NCBI RefSeq assembly: GCF_000337095.1
Contig: NZ_AOIV01000006.1
Location: 125,789-189,788, forward strand
Source: Halogeometricum pallidum JCM 14848
GTDB taxonomy: Archaea > Halobacteriota > Halobacteria > Halobacteriales > Haloferacaceae
Direction of reading: 5' to 3'
Length of the DNA: 64,000 nt
This document shows positions 24,803-33,168 of this stretch, piece by piece; the first letter of the stretch is position 1; each line of letters begins with the position of its first letter. Position numbers and translations under genes: made by a program. Below the pieces are notes generated by a model. The model ran no database searches and was not told the origin of the DNA. It saw nothing but the letters and a program-made list of their open reading frames with translations.

Positions 24803-25837
24803 TCACGACGAACTCCGGAGACTGATCCACCCCATCACGCCCCCGCCGAGCAGCGTCGGCACCCAGTACACCGCCCCGCGGAAGACGACGACGGCGGCGG
24901 CCGCGATGGATTTGGTGACGGCCGGCAACGGCGCGGCGAGGAGGAGAGCGACGAGAACCGTCTCGATGCCGCCGGCGCCCCCGGGAAGGGGGGTCACGCC
25001 CGCGATGGCGCCGATGGGGACGACGAGCATCGCGACGGACAGCGGGATGGGAACCCCGATAGCCCGGAAGGCCAGCCACAGTCCGACCATCTGGCAGAAC
25101 CATCCGAACGTCGAGGCGCCGAGCGCCAACGCGAGGCCCCGCGGGTTCGTCGCGATGCGCTCGATGGCGCGGAAGAAGCCGTTGACGCGGCGCTCGATGC
25201 CCTCTTCGGTCGGTACCGGGACGCGCGGGACGTACTTCGCCACCGTCCGGACGGCGGGGGTGAACGCCGAGACGGCGCGGGATTCGAGCCGGTAGCGTCG
25301 CTGCCACGCGAGGTAGGCGGCGGCCGGCACCGTCACCGCGAGGACGACGACGACGACGAGGGCGAGCAGCAGGTCGCGGTTCGTCCCGAGCGTAATCTCG
25401 CTCGCGTAGTAGGCCGCGCCGACGAGGGCGATGGTGATGGAGGGGACGAAGTTCAGCGTGTCCACGCTGGCGATGGCCGCGAGGCTCGTCTCGTACTCGG
25501 CGTCGGCCGACCGCGAGATGAGGTAGGCGGTCACCGGCTCCCCGCCGGCCTGCCCGAACGGGGTGATGTTGTTCGAGAACATCGCCCCCGAGAAGACGAA
25601 AAACGACTTCGCCAGCGAGAGTTCGACGCCGAGGACGCCGAGGACGGTCCGGAGCGCGAAGCTCCACGCTACTAACCACGCCAGCGTCGCGACGACGACG
25701 AGGGCGACGATGGAGTAGTCGGCCATCTGCAGCGTGTCGACCAACTTGTCGACGCCCGCGAAGTAGAACAGCAGCGCGAACACCGCGAACGCGCCGAGAA
25801 AGCCCAGAATCGTGGCGCGGAGGTTCTCGCGAGCCAT
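24803..25837 (-). CDS. UPF0104/lysylphosphatidylglycerol-synthase-like membrane protein
   Basis: A 344-residue protein with about eight transmembrane helices, starting MARENLRATILGFLGAF. The family signature around residues 85-105 (FSNNITPFGQAGGEPV) and the P-x-P-G-G-A-G-G motif near residue 300 (GVTPLPGGAGGIETVLVALL) match the AglD/UPF0104-type integral membrane family. Archaeal members include flippase-like or glycosylation-linked proteins; the true substrate here is unknown. The in-frame upstream extension to 26059 overlaps thiL and was rejected. Confidence 0.85.
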   Translation of the reverse strand: MARENLRATILGFLGAFAVFALLFYFAGVDKLVDTLQMADYSIVALVVVATLAWLVAWSFALRTVLGVLGVELSLAKSFFVFSGAMFSNNITPFGQAGGEPVTAYLISRSADAEYETSLAAIASVDTLNFVPSITIALVGAAYYASEITLGTNRDLLLALVVVVVLAVTVPAAAYLAWQRRYRLESRAVSAFTPAVRTVAKYVPRVPVPTEEGIERRVNGFFRAIERIATNPRGLALALGASTFGWFCQMVGLWLAFRAIGVPIPLSVAMLVVPIGAIAGVTPLPGGAGGIETVLVALLLAAPLPAVTKSIAAAAVVVFRGAVYWVPTLLGGGVMGWISLRSSS

Positions 25838-25954
25838 GTCCCGTACCTCGGGGGAGAACGCAATCAACCCATCGAAACCGCACGCCGGCGTGCGAACGAC
25901 TGACGCACGCTCCGCGACGGCGAGGTTTTTGTTCGTCGACGCGGAGGACCGCAC

Positions 25955-26833
25955 ATGGACGAACGCTCGGCGCTCCGCCTTCTCGCGGCGGACCTCCCGG
26001 ATGCGGGCGACGACGCCGCCGTCGTGGACGGACTGGTGATAACCACCGATATGCTCCACGACTCGACGGACTTCCCCGCGGGGACGACGCGCTACACCGC
26101 CGGGTGGCGCGCCGTCGCCGCCTCGCTGTCGGACGTGGCCGCGATGGGCGCCGACGCGACGGCGGCCGTCGCCGCTTACGGCGCGCCGTCGCTCGACGAG
26201 ATGGAGTTACGCGATTTCGTCACCGGCGCGCGCGAGGTCTGCGAGTCGGTCGGAGCCGACTACGTCGGCGGCGACTTGGACATCCACGACGAGTTCACCG
26301 TCGCGACCACCGCCCTCGGCGAGACGGATACCCCCCTCCGCCGGGCCGGAGCATCGCCCGGCGACGTGGTGTGCGTCACGGGCGCTCTGGGTCGGAGCGC
26401 GGCCGCCCTCCGCGCGTTCGAGGCGGACGACGACGAACGGGCGAACGACCTTTTCCGGTTCGCCCCCCGCGTCGGCGCCGGCGTCGCCCTCCGCCCGTAC
26501 GCGACAGCGATGATGGACTCCTCGGACGGCCTCGCCCGCTCGCTACACCAACTCGCGGAAGCCTCCGACTGCGGGTTCGCCGTCGAGTGGGACCGCCTCC
26601 CGGTTCACGACGCCGTGACCGAGTACGCGGCGGACGCCGCCGACGAACGCGAGATGGCCGCCGCCTTCGGCGAGGACTTCGAACTCGTGTTCACGCTCCC
26701 CGCGGACGCCGTCGGGGCGGCGCGGTCGGCGCTCTCGGTGCCGCTGACGGTTCTGGGCGACGTGACCGACGGCGGCGTCGTCGCCGACGGCGATCCCCTC
26801 CGAGACGAGGGGTACACGCACGCGGACGACTGA
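25955..26833 (+). CDS. thiL: thiamine-monophosphate kinase
   Basis: A 292-residue enzyme that phosphorylates TMP to thiamine pyrophosphate, the last step of thiamine cofactor synthesis. The Mg-ATP motifs are visible: GDDAAVVDGLVITTDMLHD, SLSDVAAMGADATAA, VGGDLDIHDEFTVATTALG, and MMDSSDGLARSLHQLAEASD. No thiamine riboswitch is seen. Divergent from the UPF0104 gene, it ends 17 bp from the convergent site-2 protease gene. Confidence 0.93.
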   Translation: MDERSALRLLAADLPDAGDDAAVVDGLVITTDMLHDSTDFPAGTTRYTAGWRAVAASLSDVAAMGADATAAVAAYGAPSLDEMELRDFVTGAREVCESVGADYVGGDLDIHDEFTVATTALGETDTPLRRAGASPGDVVCVTGALGRSAAALRAFEADDDERANDLFRFAPRVGAGVALRPYATAMMDSSDGLARSLHQLAEASDCGFAVEWDRLPVHDAVTEYAADAADEREMAAAFGEDFELVFTLPADAVGAARSALSVPLTVLGDVTDGGVVADGDPLRDEGYTHADD

Positions 26834-26850
26834 GTCACTCCCCCTCGGCG

Positions 26851-27990
26851 TCACATCGTCGTTATCTCGATGGGGACGAGGAGGAAACAGAGCGCGCCGA
26901 GCACGAACGTGAGGACGCCCAGCGCCATCCGTGAGGTGCCGATGGGCGAGTCGTCGACGGGGTTCGCCGGGCCGCGGTAGGCGATAGCCACGGAGAGCAG
27001 TCCCCAGAACGCCCACAGGCCGACCGACTCGTTGAGGGTGTACCCGCGGACGTAGTGGAGGTAGGCGGCGAGTCCGAACAGGACGACGGGCACGACCGCC
27101 GCGATTCGCTCCTGCGCCTCGCCGAACATCGCGCGGACGATGTGGCCGCCGTCGAGTTGGCCGACCGGCAGGAGGTTCAGGACGGTGAAGAACATCCCGA
27201 CCCACCCGCCGATGACCACCGGGTGGACGGCCACCGTCGGGTCGTCGTAGCCCGTCGGCCGACCGAGCGCCGCGGCGATGAGGTCCAGCAGCGGCGGATT
27301 GTTGAAAACGATGACCTGTCCACCTTCGCGCACCAGCGACTCGGGGACGCTCATCGGCGCCAGTAAGAGGCCGACGGCGGTGACGACGACGGTGGCGACC
27401 AGACCGGCGAGGGGGCCGGCGACGCCGATGTCGAACAGCGCTTTCCGGTCGGGCATCTGCCCGCGCATCTGGATGATGGCGCCCATCGTCCCGAACGGGA
27501 AGATGAACGGGACCAGATACGGTAGCGAGACGTCGACGCCGTGGTAGCGGCTGGCGACGTAGTGGCCCAGTTCGTGCGTCGTCAGCACGCCGAGAACGGC
27601 GGCCGTGAACGGCCACGCCTGGAGGACAGCGAGGGGGTTCGCCCGAACCTCGGCGAACGGGATGTGGTACCACATGAGTGCGCCGACGACCATCGTCGAG
27701 ACGACGGTCGCGAGGAACAGCGCGACGTTTTTCCAGGGGATGCCGTCGACGCCGGGCGTGACGGGGCGGGCGACGACCACGTCCTCGCGGCCCGACGGCG
27801 CACTGGTGACGTGAATCTCGTATCCCGCGTTCCGAAACGCCGGCCACACCTCCCGAACGAGCATGCGCTCCGGCACCAGCGACTCGCCGTAGTAGAGGAC
27901 GTGCTCCCCGTCGCGGCGGGTCTCGTGGAGGTTGAAGACCGACTGAAGGGCCTCGACCGGCGGGAGTTCCACCGAATCGCCAGAATCCAT
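26851..27990 (-). CDS. site-2 protease family membrane metallopeptidase (M50)
   Basis: A 379-residue intramembrane zinc peptidase. Residues 1-85 are a soluble N-terminal domain. The catalytic helix carries H139-E-L-G-H143 (TTHELGHYVASRYHG) and the third ligand D280 lies in LNLLPVGQLDGGHIVRA. About seven hydrophobic helices are visible. S2P enzymes cut transmembrane segments of regulators or signal peptides within the bilayer. There is no PDZ insert, unlike the second S2P at 33.2 kb. Start at 27990 because the upstream frame has atypical arginine/proline composition. Confidence 0.92.
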   Translation of the reverse strand: MDSGDSVELPPVEALQSVFNLHETRRDGEHVLYYGESLVPERMLVREVWPAFRNAGYEIHVTSAPSGREDVVVARPVTPGVDGIPWKNVALFLATVVSTMVVGALMWYHIPFAEVRANPLAVLQAWPFTAAVLGVLTTHELGHYVASRYHGVDVSLPYLVPFIFPFGTMGAIIQMRGQMPDRKALFDIGVAGPLAGLVATVVVTAVGLLLAPMSVPESLVREGGQVIVFNNPPLLDLIAAALGRPTGYDDPTVAVHPVVIGGWVGMFFTVLNLLPVGQLDGGHIVRAMFGEAQERIAAVVPVVLFGLAAYLHYVRGYTLNESVGLWAFWGLLSVAIAYRGPANPVDDSPIGTSRMALGVLTFVLGALCFLLVPIEITTM

Positions 27991-28189
27991 CGAAACGGGA
28001 TACGTCGCTCTCTCGTATAAACTTCGTGCCGGGGGAATGCGGAGGAAGGTGGGTGACGGTCGGGGACCGTCGGGTATCGGCGGCGGGGGCGGCCACCGAC
28101 GCCGAGTTCGAGCGCCGATTCGAGTCCGGGTCGAGCGGAGCGTCGACCGAACGACTGTTGCTATCCGCGAGTTCCGCAGGGCGGTGCGG

Positions 28190-28447
28190 CTACGCCGCGG
28201 GGGCCACGCGCCACGTGGTCGCACTCGTGTACGACCACTTCTCGATGGTGAGTTCGGTCGCGGAGTCGGTGAGCTTCACCATCAGCGCGCCGATCTCCTT
28301 CGGGGAGAGATCGACTTCGTCCGCGATGAACTTGGATTTGAAGTACATCTCGCCGTCCTGTGCCTTCTCCTGAAGGTACTGCTTCAGACGGTCTTCCTTC
28401 GAGAGCTCGTTCGCGGCGTCGTGGGAGGGGTTCGCAGTTGCGCTCAT
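28190..28447 (-). CDS. small winged-helix-like haloarchaeal protein
   Basis: An 85-residue protein. The middle (MYFKSKFIADEVDLSPKEIG ...) has a helix-turn-helix pattern, FIADEV followed by SPKEIGALMVKL, and the C-terminal EKWSYTSATTWRV could form the wing. It is likely a small DNA-binding or adaptor protein conserved in haloarchaea. Promoter box aatataaa (28487-28494) lies 40 bp before the ATG. No target can be named. Confidence 0.75.
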   Translation of the reverse strand: MSATANPSHDAANELSKEDRLKQYLQEKAQDGEMYFKSKFIADEVDLSPKEIGALMVKLTDSATELTIEKWSYTSATTWRVAPAA

Positions 28448-28764
28448 CTTTGTGTCACCTCACTTCTCCGTAAGCCGTCGGGGGAGAATATAAAGTGGTG
28501 AACGCTAGGGGTAATTCGGCCGATTTCAACCGTAAACCGTCGAAAAGCGTCGCTCCAAAACTCGCTCAGGAGGACGCAGATAGTTCACAACCGCTTCTAA
28601 CTCTTTATTGCGACCTCACACTGGATGATATTCACCGGACCGGAATTCGGGTGTCATCCGGATGTTACCGGACTACAGTAGGCAAAACCTTCCTGTTGGT
28701 GGCCGGGGACGGACCGCCGCGGCGACGCGCGTCAGTCGTTCGTCCGACGCGTCCGCGGCGGTCG
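28448..28764. other. intergenic region: promoter and terminator-like hairpin
   Basis: Contains the TATA-like aatataaa (28487-28494) for the small winged-helix gene on the minus strand. At the other end, immediately past the MoaE stop, gaccgccgcgg (28712-28722) and ccgcggcggtc (28753-28763) form perfect 11 bp arms, extendable by about 6 bp with one bulge. Nothing else is supported between them. Confidence 0.5.
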
Positions 28765-29544
28765 TCACCGGTCGTGGACCCAGAAGTTCTCCTCGACGGT
28801 CGTCTCCTTTTTGAAGATGGGCACTTCGTCCTTCAGGCGGTCGATACCGTCCTCGACGGCGCGGAACGACTCGCCGCGGTGACCCGCGAGGACGACAACG
28901 AACACGATGTCCTCGCCGTCCTCGACGACTCCCGTCCGGTGGAACATCGTCACCTCGTAGACGCCGTCGCGGTCGGCTATCTCGGACTCGATTTCGCGCA
29001 TCTTCTCCTCGGCGACGCCCTCGTACATCTCGAACGTCAGCCGCGTCGTCCGCGCGTCGTCCTCGGCGTCCTTCGCGCGGACGCGCCCGGTGAACGTCGC
29101 TATCGCGCCGGCGCGGTCGGCCCGCGGCGACCGCTTGACCCGTTCGACGAGCGTCGACAGCGTGACGTGCGGGTCGCTCGCCTCGGCGGCGGAGACCGCC
29201 TCGTCGACGTCGACCCTGTCCGCGTCGGGGGCTTCGAGGACGACGTTCGCCGCGTCCGCGCCCCCGATAGCGACGGTGGGAACGGCGGCCTCGGGAAAGC
29301 CCGAGAGCAGGGCGTAGTCGTGTCGCGCCGACAGGTCGTCCAGCAGTCGCTCGAGGTCCGGGTCCGCACCCGCGGCGCGCCACGAGTCCTCGCTCAGCGC
29401 GTAGGCGCCGTCGACGCCGTCCGGACGGGGGGACATCTCTGCCCCGTCGGACGATTCGACCGTCGCCACGCGGCCGTCGAGACGAGGGGCGACCCGTTCG
29501 AGGAGCGGGGTCGCCCCCGGACCGACGGCTCCGAGCACGTGCAT
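28765..29544 (-). CDS. moaE: MobB-like/MoaE fusion: molybdopterin synthase large subunit
   Basis: A 259-residue fusion. Residues 145-259 are MoaE, which with MoaD inserts the dithiolene sulfurs into precursor Z. They contain FTGRVR, FEMYEGVAEEKMREIE, FHRTGVVEDGEDIVFVVVLA, GHRGESFRAV and the active-site region PIFKKETT...FWVHD. Residues 1-110 resemble a MobB-like P-loop domain (MHVLGAVGPGATPLLERV, YALLSGFPEAAVPTVAIGG), but the Walker A lysine is absent (GPGATP in place of GxGKT), so nucleotide binding is doubtful. Such fusions occur in haloarchaea. No other cofactor genes are nearby. Confidence 0.85.
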   Translation of the reverse strand: MHVLGAVGPGATPLLERVAPRLDGRVATVESSDGAEMSPRPDGVDGAYALSEDSWRAAGADPDLERLLDDLSARHDYALLSGFPEAAVPTVAIGGADAANVVLEAPDADRVDVDEAVSAAEASDPHVTLSTLVERVKRSPRADRAGAIATFTGRVRAKDAEDDARTTRLTFEMYEGVAEEKMREIESEIADRDGVYEVTMFHRTGVVEDGEDIVFVVVLAGHRGESFRAVEDGIDRLKDEVPIFKKETTVEENFWVHDR

Positions 29545-29654
29545 ACTCGACACCCGGCGTGCGACGTGCTTTACGCTGTCGACTCCCCTTCCGTCGCTCC
29601 CGGTGACTTACCACTCGCCGAACACCCGTCCGACCCGCCGACCGTCTCGGTTGA

Positions 29655-29667
29655 CAACCCTTAAGCC
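29655..29667 (+). promoter_or_regulatory. promoter box of pyrH-lysS
   Basis: The cccttaagccc around 29658-29667 is about 28 bp upstream of the pyrH ATG, a TATA-like position compatible with a leaderless transcript for the pyrH-lysS pair. Confidence 0.45.
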
Positions 29668-29690
29668 CGATTCGCGGCAACGACGGTCCA

Positions 29691-30410
29691 ATGAGAGTCG
29701 TCGTTTCTATCGGAGGTAGCGTGCTCGCGCCGGACTTAGACGCTCGGCGCGTCGAGGGTCACGCCGAGGTCATCGAGAGACTCGCCAGAGAGGGCGTCGA
29801 ACTGGGGACCGTCGTCGGCGGCGGCGGCGTCGCCCGGGACTACATCACCGCGGCGCGGAACCTCGGTGCGAACGAGGTCCAACTGGACCAGATCGGTATC
29901 GACGTGACGCGCATCAACGCGCGCCTCCTCATCGCCGCCCTCGGGCCGAAGGTGGACCCGAAGGTGGCGCACGACTACGAGGAAGCCGGCGACGCCATCC
30001 GCCGCGGCGACATCTCCGTCATGGGCGGTATCATGCCCGGGCAGACCACCGATGCCGTGGCCGCCGCCCTCGCCGAGTACGTCGACGCCGACCTGCTCGT
30101 CTACGCGACCAGCGCCGACGGCGTGTTCGACGCCGACCCGAACACCGACGAGAGCGCGACGCGCTACGACCAACTCTCCGCCTCCGAACTCGTCGACGTC
30201 ATCGCGCCGCTGAGCCGCGACGCCGGCGCCTCCGCGCCCGTCGACCTCCTCGCCGCCAAACTCATCGAGCGCTCGCGGATGCGAACCATCGTCTTGGACG
30301 GCACGGACCCCGAGCGCATCGAACACGCGGTGATGCGCGGCGACCACTCCGGCACCGACATCATCCCCGACGGCACCGACGACGAACCGAGCTACTGGGC
30401 GCAGCGATAG
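29691..30410 (+). CDS. pyrH: archaeal UMP kinase
   Basis: A 239-residue amino-acid-kinase-fold enzyme that phosphorylates UMP to UDP. The N-terminal VVVSIGGSVLAPDL is the phosphate-binding start and TVVGGGGVARDYI the glycine loop. LIAALGPKVDPKVAHDY and TTDAVAAALAEYVDADLLVY fit the archaeal UMPK group rather than bacterial PyrH. lysS begins 4 bp after its stop, so the two form an operon. Confidence 0.94.
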   Translation: MRVVVSIGGSVLAPDLDARRVEGHAEVIERLAREGVELGTVVGGGGVARDYITAARNLGANEVQLDQIGIDVTRINARLLIAALGPKVDPKVAHDYEEAGDAIRRGDISVMGGIMPGQTTDAVAAALAEYVDADLLVYATSADGVFDADPNTDESATRYDQLSASELVDVIAPLSRDAGASAPVDLLAAKLIERSRMRTIVLDGTDPERIEHAVMRGDHSGTDIIPDGTDDEPSYWAQR

Positions 30411-30414
30411 AGAG

Positions 30415-32118
30415 ATGAGCGACGACTCCACCCGCGACGCCGCCGAGTCCGACGGCGACGACGCGCCGGACGCCGCCGGCGTCCCCGACGCGACCGAACC
30501 GACCGACGGCGACGACACCGAGCACCGCGCGTTCTGGGCCGACAGCGTCGCCGACGAGATAGAGGCGCGCGACCCGGAGGAACCGATAGTGATCAAAGGC
30601 GGCGTCTCCCCGTCGGGCGTCGCCCACCTCGGCAACTTCAACGAGATAATGCGCGGCTACTTCGTCGCCGAGGTGCTCCGCGAACGCGGCCGCGAGGTCC
30701 GACAGGTGTTCACGAGCGACGACAAGGACCCGCTCCGAAAGCTCCCCCGCAAACTCGCGGACACCGAGGGCAACATCGTCGGCCTCGGCGACGTCGACGC
30801 CGGCGCCCTCGGGCGCAACCTCGGCAAGCCCTACACCGCCATCCCGGACCCGTTCGGCGAGGCCGACTCGTACGCCGCCCACTTCGCGAACCTGCTGAAG
30901 GCCGACGCCGACCGACTCGGCGTCCCCGTCGAGATGATATCCAACACCGAGCTGTACGCCGACGGCGCGTTCGACCCCGTCGTCGAACGCGTCCTCTCCG
31001 ATATCGAGAACGCCCGCGCGGTGCTGAGCGAGTACCAGCGGAAGGTCGACGGGGAGTACGTCCCCTTCAATCCCGTCTGCGGGGAGTGCGGGAAGATAAC
31101 CGAGACGGTGACGGACATCGACCCCGACGCGGGGACGGTCGACTACGTCTGCACCGACCTCACCGTCGGCGACGAAACCATCGACGGGTGCGGCCACGAG
31201 GGGACCGCGACCTTCAGAGAAGGAAAACTGCCGTGGCGCTTCGAGTGGCCCGGCCAGTGGCAGGTGCTCGGCGTCGACTTCGAGCCCTTCGGAAAGGACC
31301 ACGCCGAGGGGTCGTGGCCCTCCGGCGAGGACATCGCGCGCAGCGTCCTCGAAATCGAACCCCCCGTCCCGATGACCTACGAGTGGTTCACGCTGAACGG
31401 CGAGGCGCTCTCCTCGTCGGCCGGCAACATCGTCACCGTGCCCGAAATTCTGGAGTTGCTCGAACCCGAGGTTCTCCGGTACTTCTTCGCCCTGGACCCG
31501 CGGAAGGCGCGTAACCTCGACTTATCTCGATTGGACCAACTGGTCGACGACTTCGACCGCTTCGAACGCGCGTACTTCGGCGGGGTGGACGACGAGACTC
31601 TCACCGCCTTCGCCGAACGGGCGTACCCGTTCGTGGTCGAGGAGGTGCGCGAGGAACGCGTCCGCCTCCCGTACACGTTCGCCGCCGTCCTCGGTATGAC
31701 CGACGACCGGGAGGTGCGCGTCGAGATGGCGCGCAACGAGGGTCACTTCGCCGAGGACACCCCCGAGTGGGCTATCGAGGAGGCGCTCGAACGGGTCGAG
31801 AAGGCCCGCGCGTGGGCCGAGCGGATGGACAACGCGTACAACTACCGCCTGCAGGTCGAGATGCCGGACGTCCACCTCGAATCGGACGTGGAGACGGCGT
31901 TAGACGAACTCGCCGACTTCGTCGACGCCGGCCACGACGGCGACGAGATTCAGGGGGAGATATACGAAACGGCGAAGCGGCACGACCTGGAAGTGAGCGA
32001 CCTGTTCGGCGCGGGCTACCGCCTGTTCTTCGACCAACCGCAGGGCCCCCGCCTCGGCGAGTTCCTCGGCGACTTAGACCGGACGTTCGTCGTGAAGCGA
32101 CTCCGGCGCGCGGAGTAG
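30415..32118 (+). CDS. lysS: lysyl-tRNA synthetase, class I
   Basis: A 567-residue class I LysRS, the archaeal type unrelated to the class II bacterial enzyme. The HIGH-equivalent is SGVAHLGNFNE and the KMSKS-equivalent SSSAGN within GEALSSSAGNIVTVP. A zinc-binding insertion has CGECG and later paired cysteines (CTDL...CGHEG). The C-terminal helical region binds the anticodon. A 35-residue acidic extension precedes the core. It is co-transcribed with pyrH. Confidence 0.96.
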   Translation: MSDDSTRDAAESDGDDAPDAAGVPDATEPTDGDDTEHRAFWADSVADEIEARDPEEPIVIKGGVSPSGVAHLGNFNEIMRGYFVAEVLRERGREVRQVFTSDDKDPLRKLPRKLADTEGNIVGLGDVDAGALGRNLGKPYTAIPDPFGEADSYAAHFANLLKADADRLGVPVEMISNTELYADGAFDPVVERVLSDIENARAVLSEYQRKVDGEYVPFNPVCGECGKITETVTDIDPDAGTVDYVCTDLTVGDETIDGCGHEGTATFREGKLPWRFEWPGQWQVLGVDFEPFGKDHAEGSWPSGEDIARSVLEIEPPVPMTYEWFTLNGEALSSSAGNIVTVPEILELLEPEVLRYFFALDPRKARNLDLSRLDQLVDDFDRFERAYFGGVDDETLTAFAERAYPFVVEEVREERVRLPYTFAAVLGMTDDREVRVEMARNEGHFAEDTPEWAIEEALERVEKARAWAERMDNAYNYRLQVEMPDVHLESDVETALDELADFVDAGHDGDEIQGEIYETAKRHDLEVSDLFGAGYRLFFDQPQGPRLGEFLGDLDRTFVVKRLRRAE

Positions 32119-32161
32119 TTTCGGCCTCCCGGAACGCCCGGTCGAACGGGCGCGACGCGCC

Positions 32162-32698
32162 TCAGTTCTCCTCGATGGCGTCGATGACGACCATCCCGAC
32201 GACGGCGAGTCGGGGGTCGATGTCGCCCGTGACGTCGATGTTGTATTTGTCCCGGAACGACAGCGACTCGCTCACGTCGCCCAGTTTCTCCCCGGACGGC
32301 GAGACGATGTCGTAGTTGAACGGGATGAGCGTCGTGACGTGCCGGCGCGCTAACGCCATCACCGCGTTGTCCTCGGTGACCGTCGCCACGGTGTCTCCGT
32401 CCGGTCCGAGCAGTTCGTACTCGTGTTTGAAAAAGGACATCACGCTCCGCCTGACGGAGCCGATTCGCTCGCCCGTCTCCGAGTCGACGACGTCGTACGC
32501 CGAGGCGATGTCGAGGATGCTTCCGGCCTTCACGCGGAAGCGCTCCTCGTCCGAGTCGGGGTCCGTGAATCGGAAATCCTCCTTCAGGCGGAACCGCTTC
32601 TGCGCGGACTCCAGAATCGCCGTGTCGCCCTCGTAGATGCGATACTTGTTACCGAGCCGAAGCTTCTGTCGCACTTCGTAGTGGGTGCCGTCGAACAT
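32162..32698 (-). CDS. LURP-one-related (tubby-like fold) protein
   Basis: A 178-residue protein, MFDGTHYEVRQKLRLGNKYR..., composed of alternating beta strands with phrases typical of LURP-one-related proteins (AILESAQKRFRLKEDFRFTD, SILDIASAYDVVDSETGERI, SFFKHEYELLGPDGDTVATV). These form a small beta barrel around a central helix and may bind membranes, as in scramblase-like folds. Function in archaea is unknown. Start chosen at the ATG where the domain begins. Confidence 0.82.
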   Translation of the reverse strand: MFDGTHYEVRQKLRLGNKYRIYEGDTAILESAQKRFRLKEDFRFTDPDSDEERFRVKAGSILDIASAYDVVDSETGERIGSVRRSVMSFFKHEYELLGPDGDTVATVTEDNAVMALARRHVTTLIPFNYDIVSPSGEKLGDVSESLSFRDKYNIDVTGDIDPRLAVVGMVVIDAIEEN

Positions 32699-32859
32699 TC
32701 GTCCGGAGAGATTCGTCGCTCTCGGGGATAGTGTTTCGGGGAGGAGCGCGGGCAGATTTATTGCGGCCTCTCGCGTACGGTCTGACCTGTGCCGGGCTTT
32801 CGGACGGGAGCGGGCGTCTTCGGTTCCCCGTTCGCACGCCGGCGCGGAGGACGACACAG

Positions 32860-33123
32860 ATGGCACTCATCGAACTCAACCTGGGGCGCGGACAGGGCGA
32901 CGAAGACAGCGGGGATGCGGCCGAGGCGCGACCCGACGGGGCGGAAGAGTCGACATCGTCTCGCGGGCGACGACTGCTCGGCGGGGCGTTGGTCGTCGCC
33001 GTCGCCGCCGGCGCCGGTTACGCGGCGTATCGCCGTCGGCGCGCGATGCGGGACGACTCGGAGTTCGCCGAGATAGAATTCGACGACGGGGCGACGGAAG
33101 CGGTCGAATCCAGCGAAGAGTAG
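32860..33123 (+). CDS. small single-pass membrane protein
   Basis: An 87-residue protein: acidic N-terminal 35 residues, a basic patch SSRGRRLLGG, one hydrophobic helix (ALVVAVAAGAGYAAY, about residues 42-57), then RRRR and an acidic tail. Topology by charge would keep the basic RRRR side in the cytoplasm. It lies 46 bp upstream of a site-2 protease on the same strand and could be co-expressed with it or even be a substrate, which is speculation. I do not recognise a family. Confidence 0.6.
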   Translation: MALIELNLGRGQGDEDSGDAAEARPDGAEESTSSRGRRLLGGALVVAVAAGAGYAAYRRRRAMRDDSEFAEIEFDDGATEAVESSEE

Positions 33124-33168
33124 CGACCAACCCGAACGTCTTTCAGCGCTGACTCCCTTCTTCCGACG

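Noticed and set aside
25838-26059. N-terminal extension of the UPF0104 protein
   Set aside because: It would overlap thiL on the other strand and lacks transmembrane character; the protein starts naturally at 25837.
26543-28096. Alternative minus-strand frame across thiL and the site-2 protease
   Set aside because: Arg/Pro-rich shadow; the protease frame has HELGH and LDGG.
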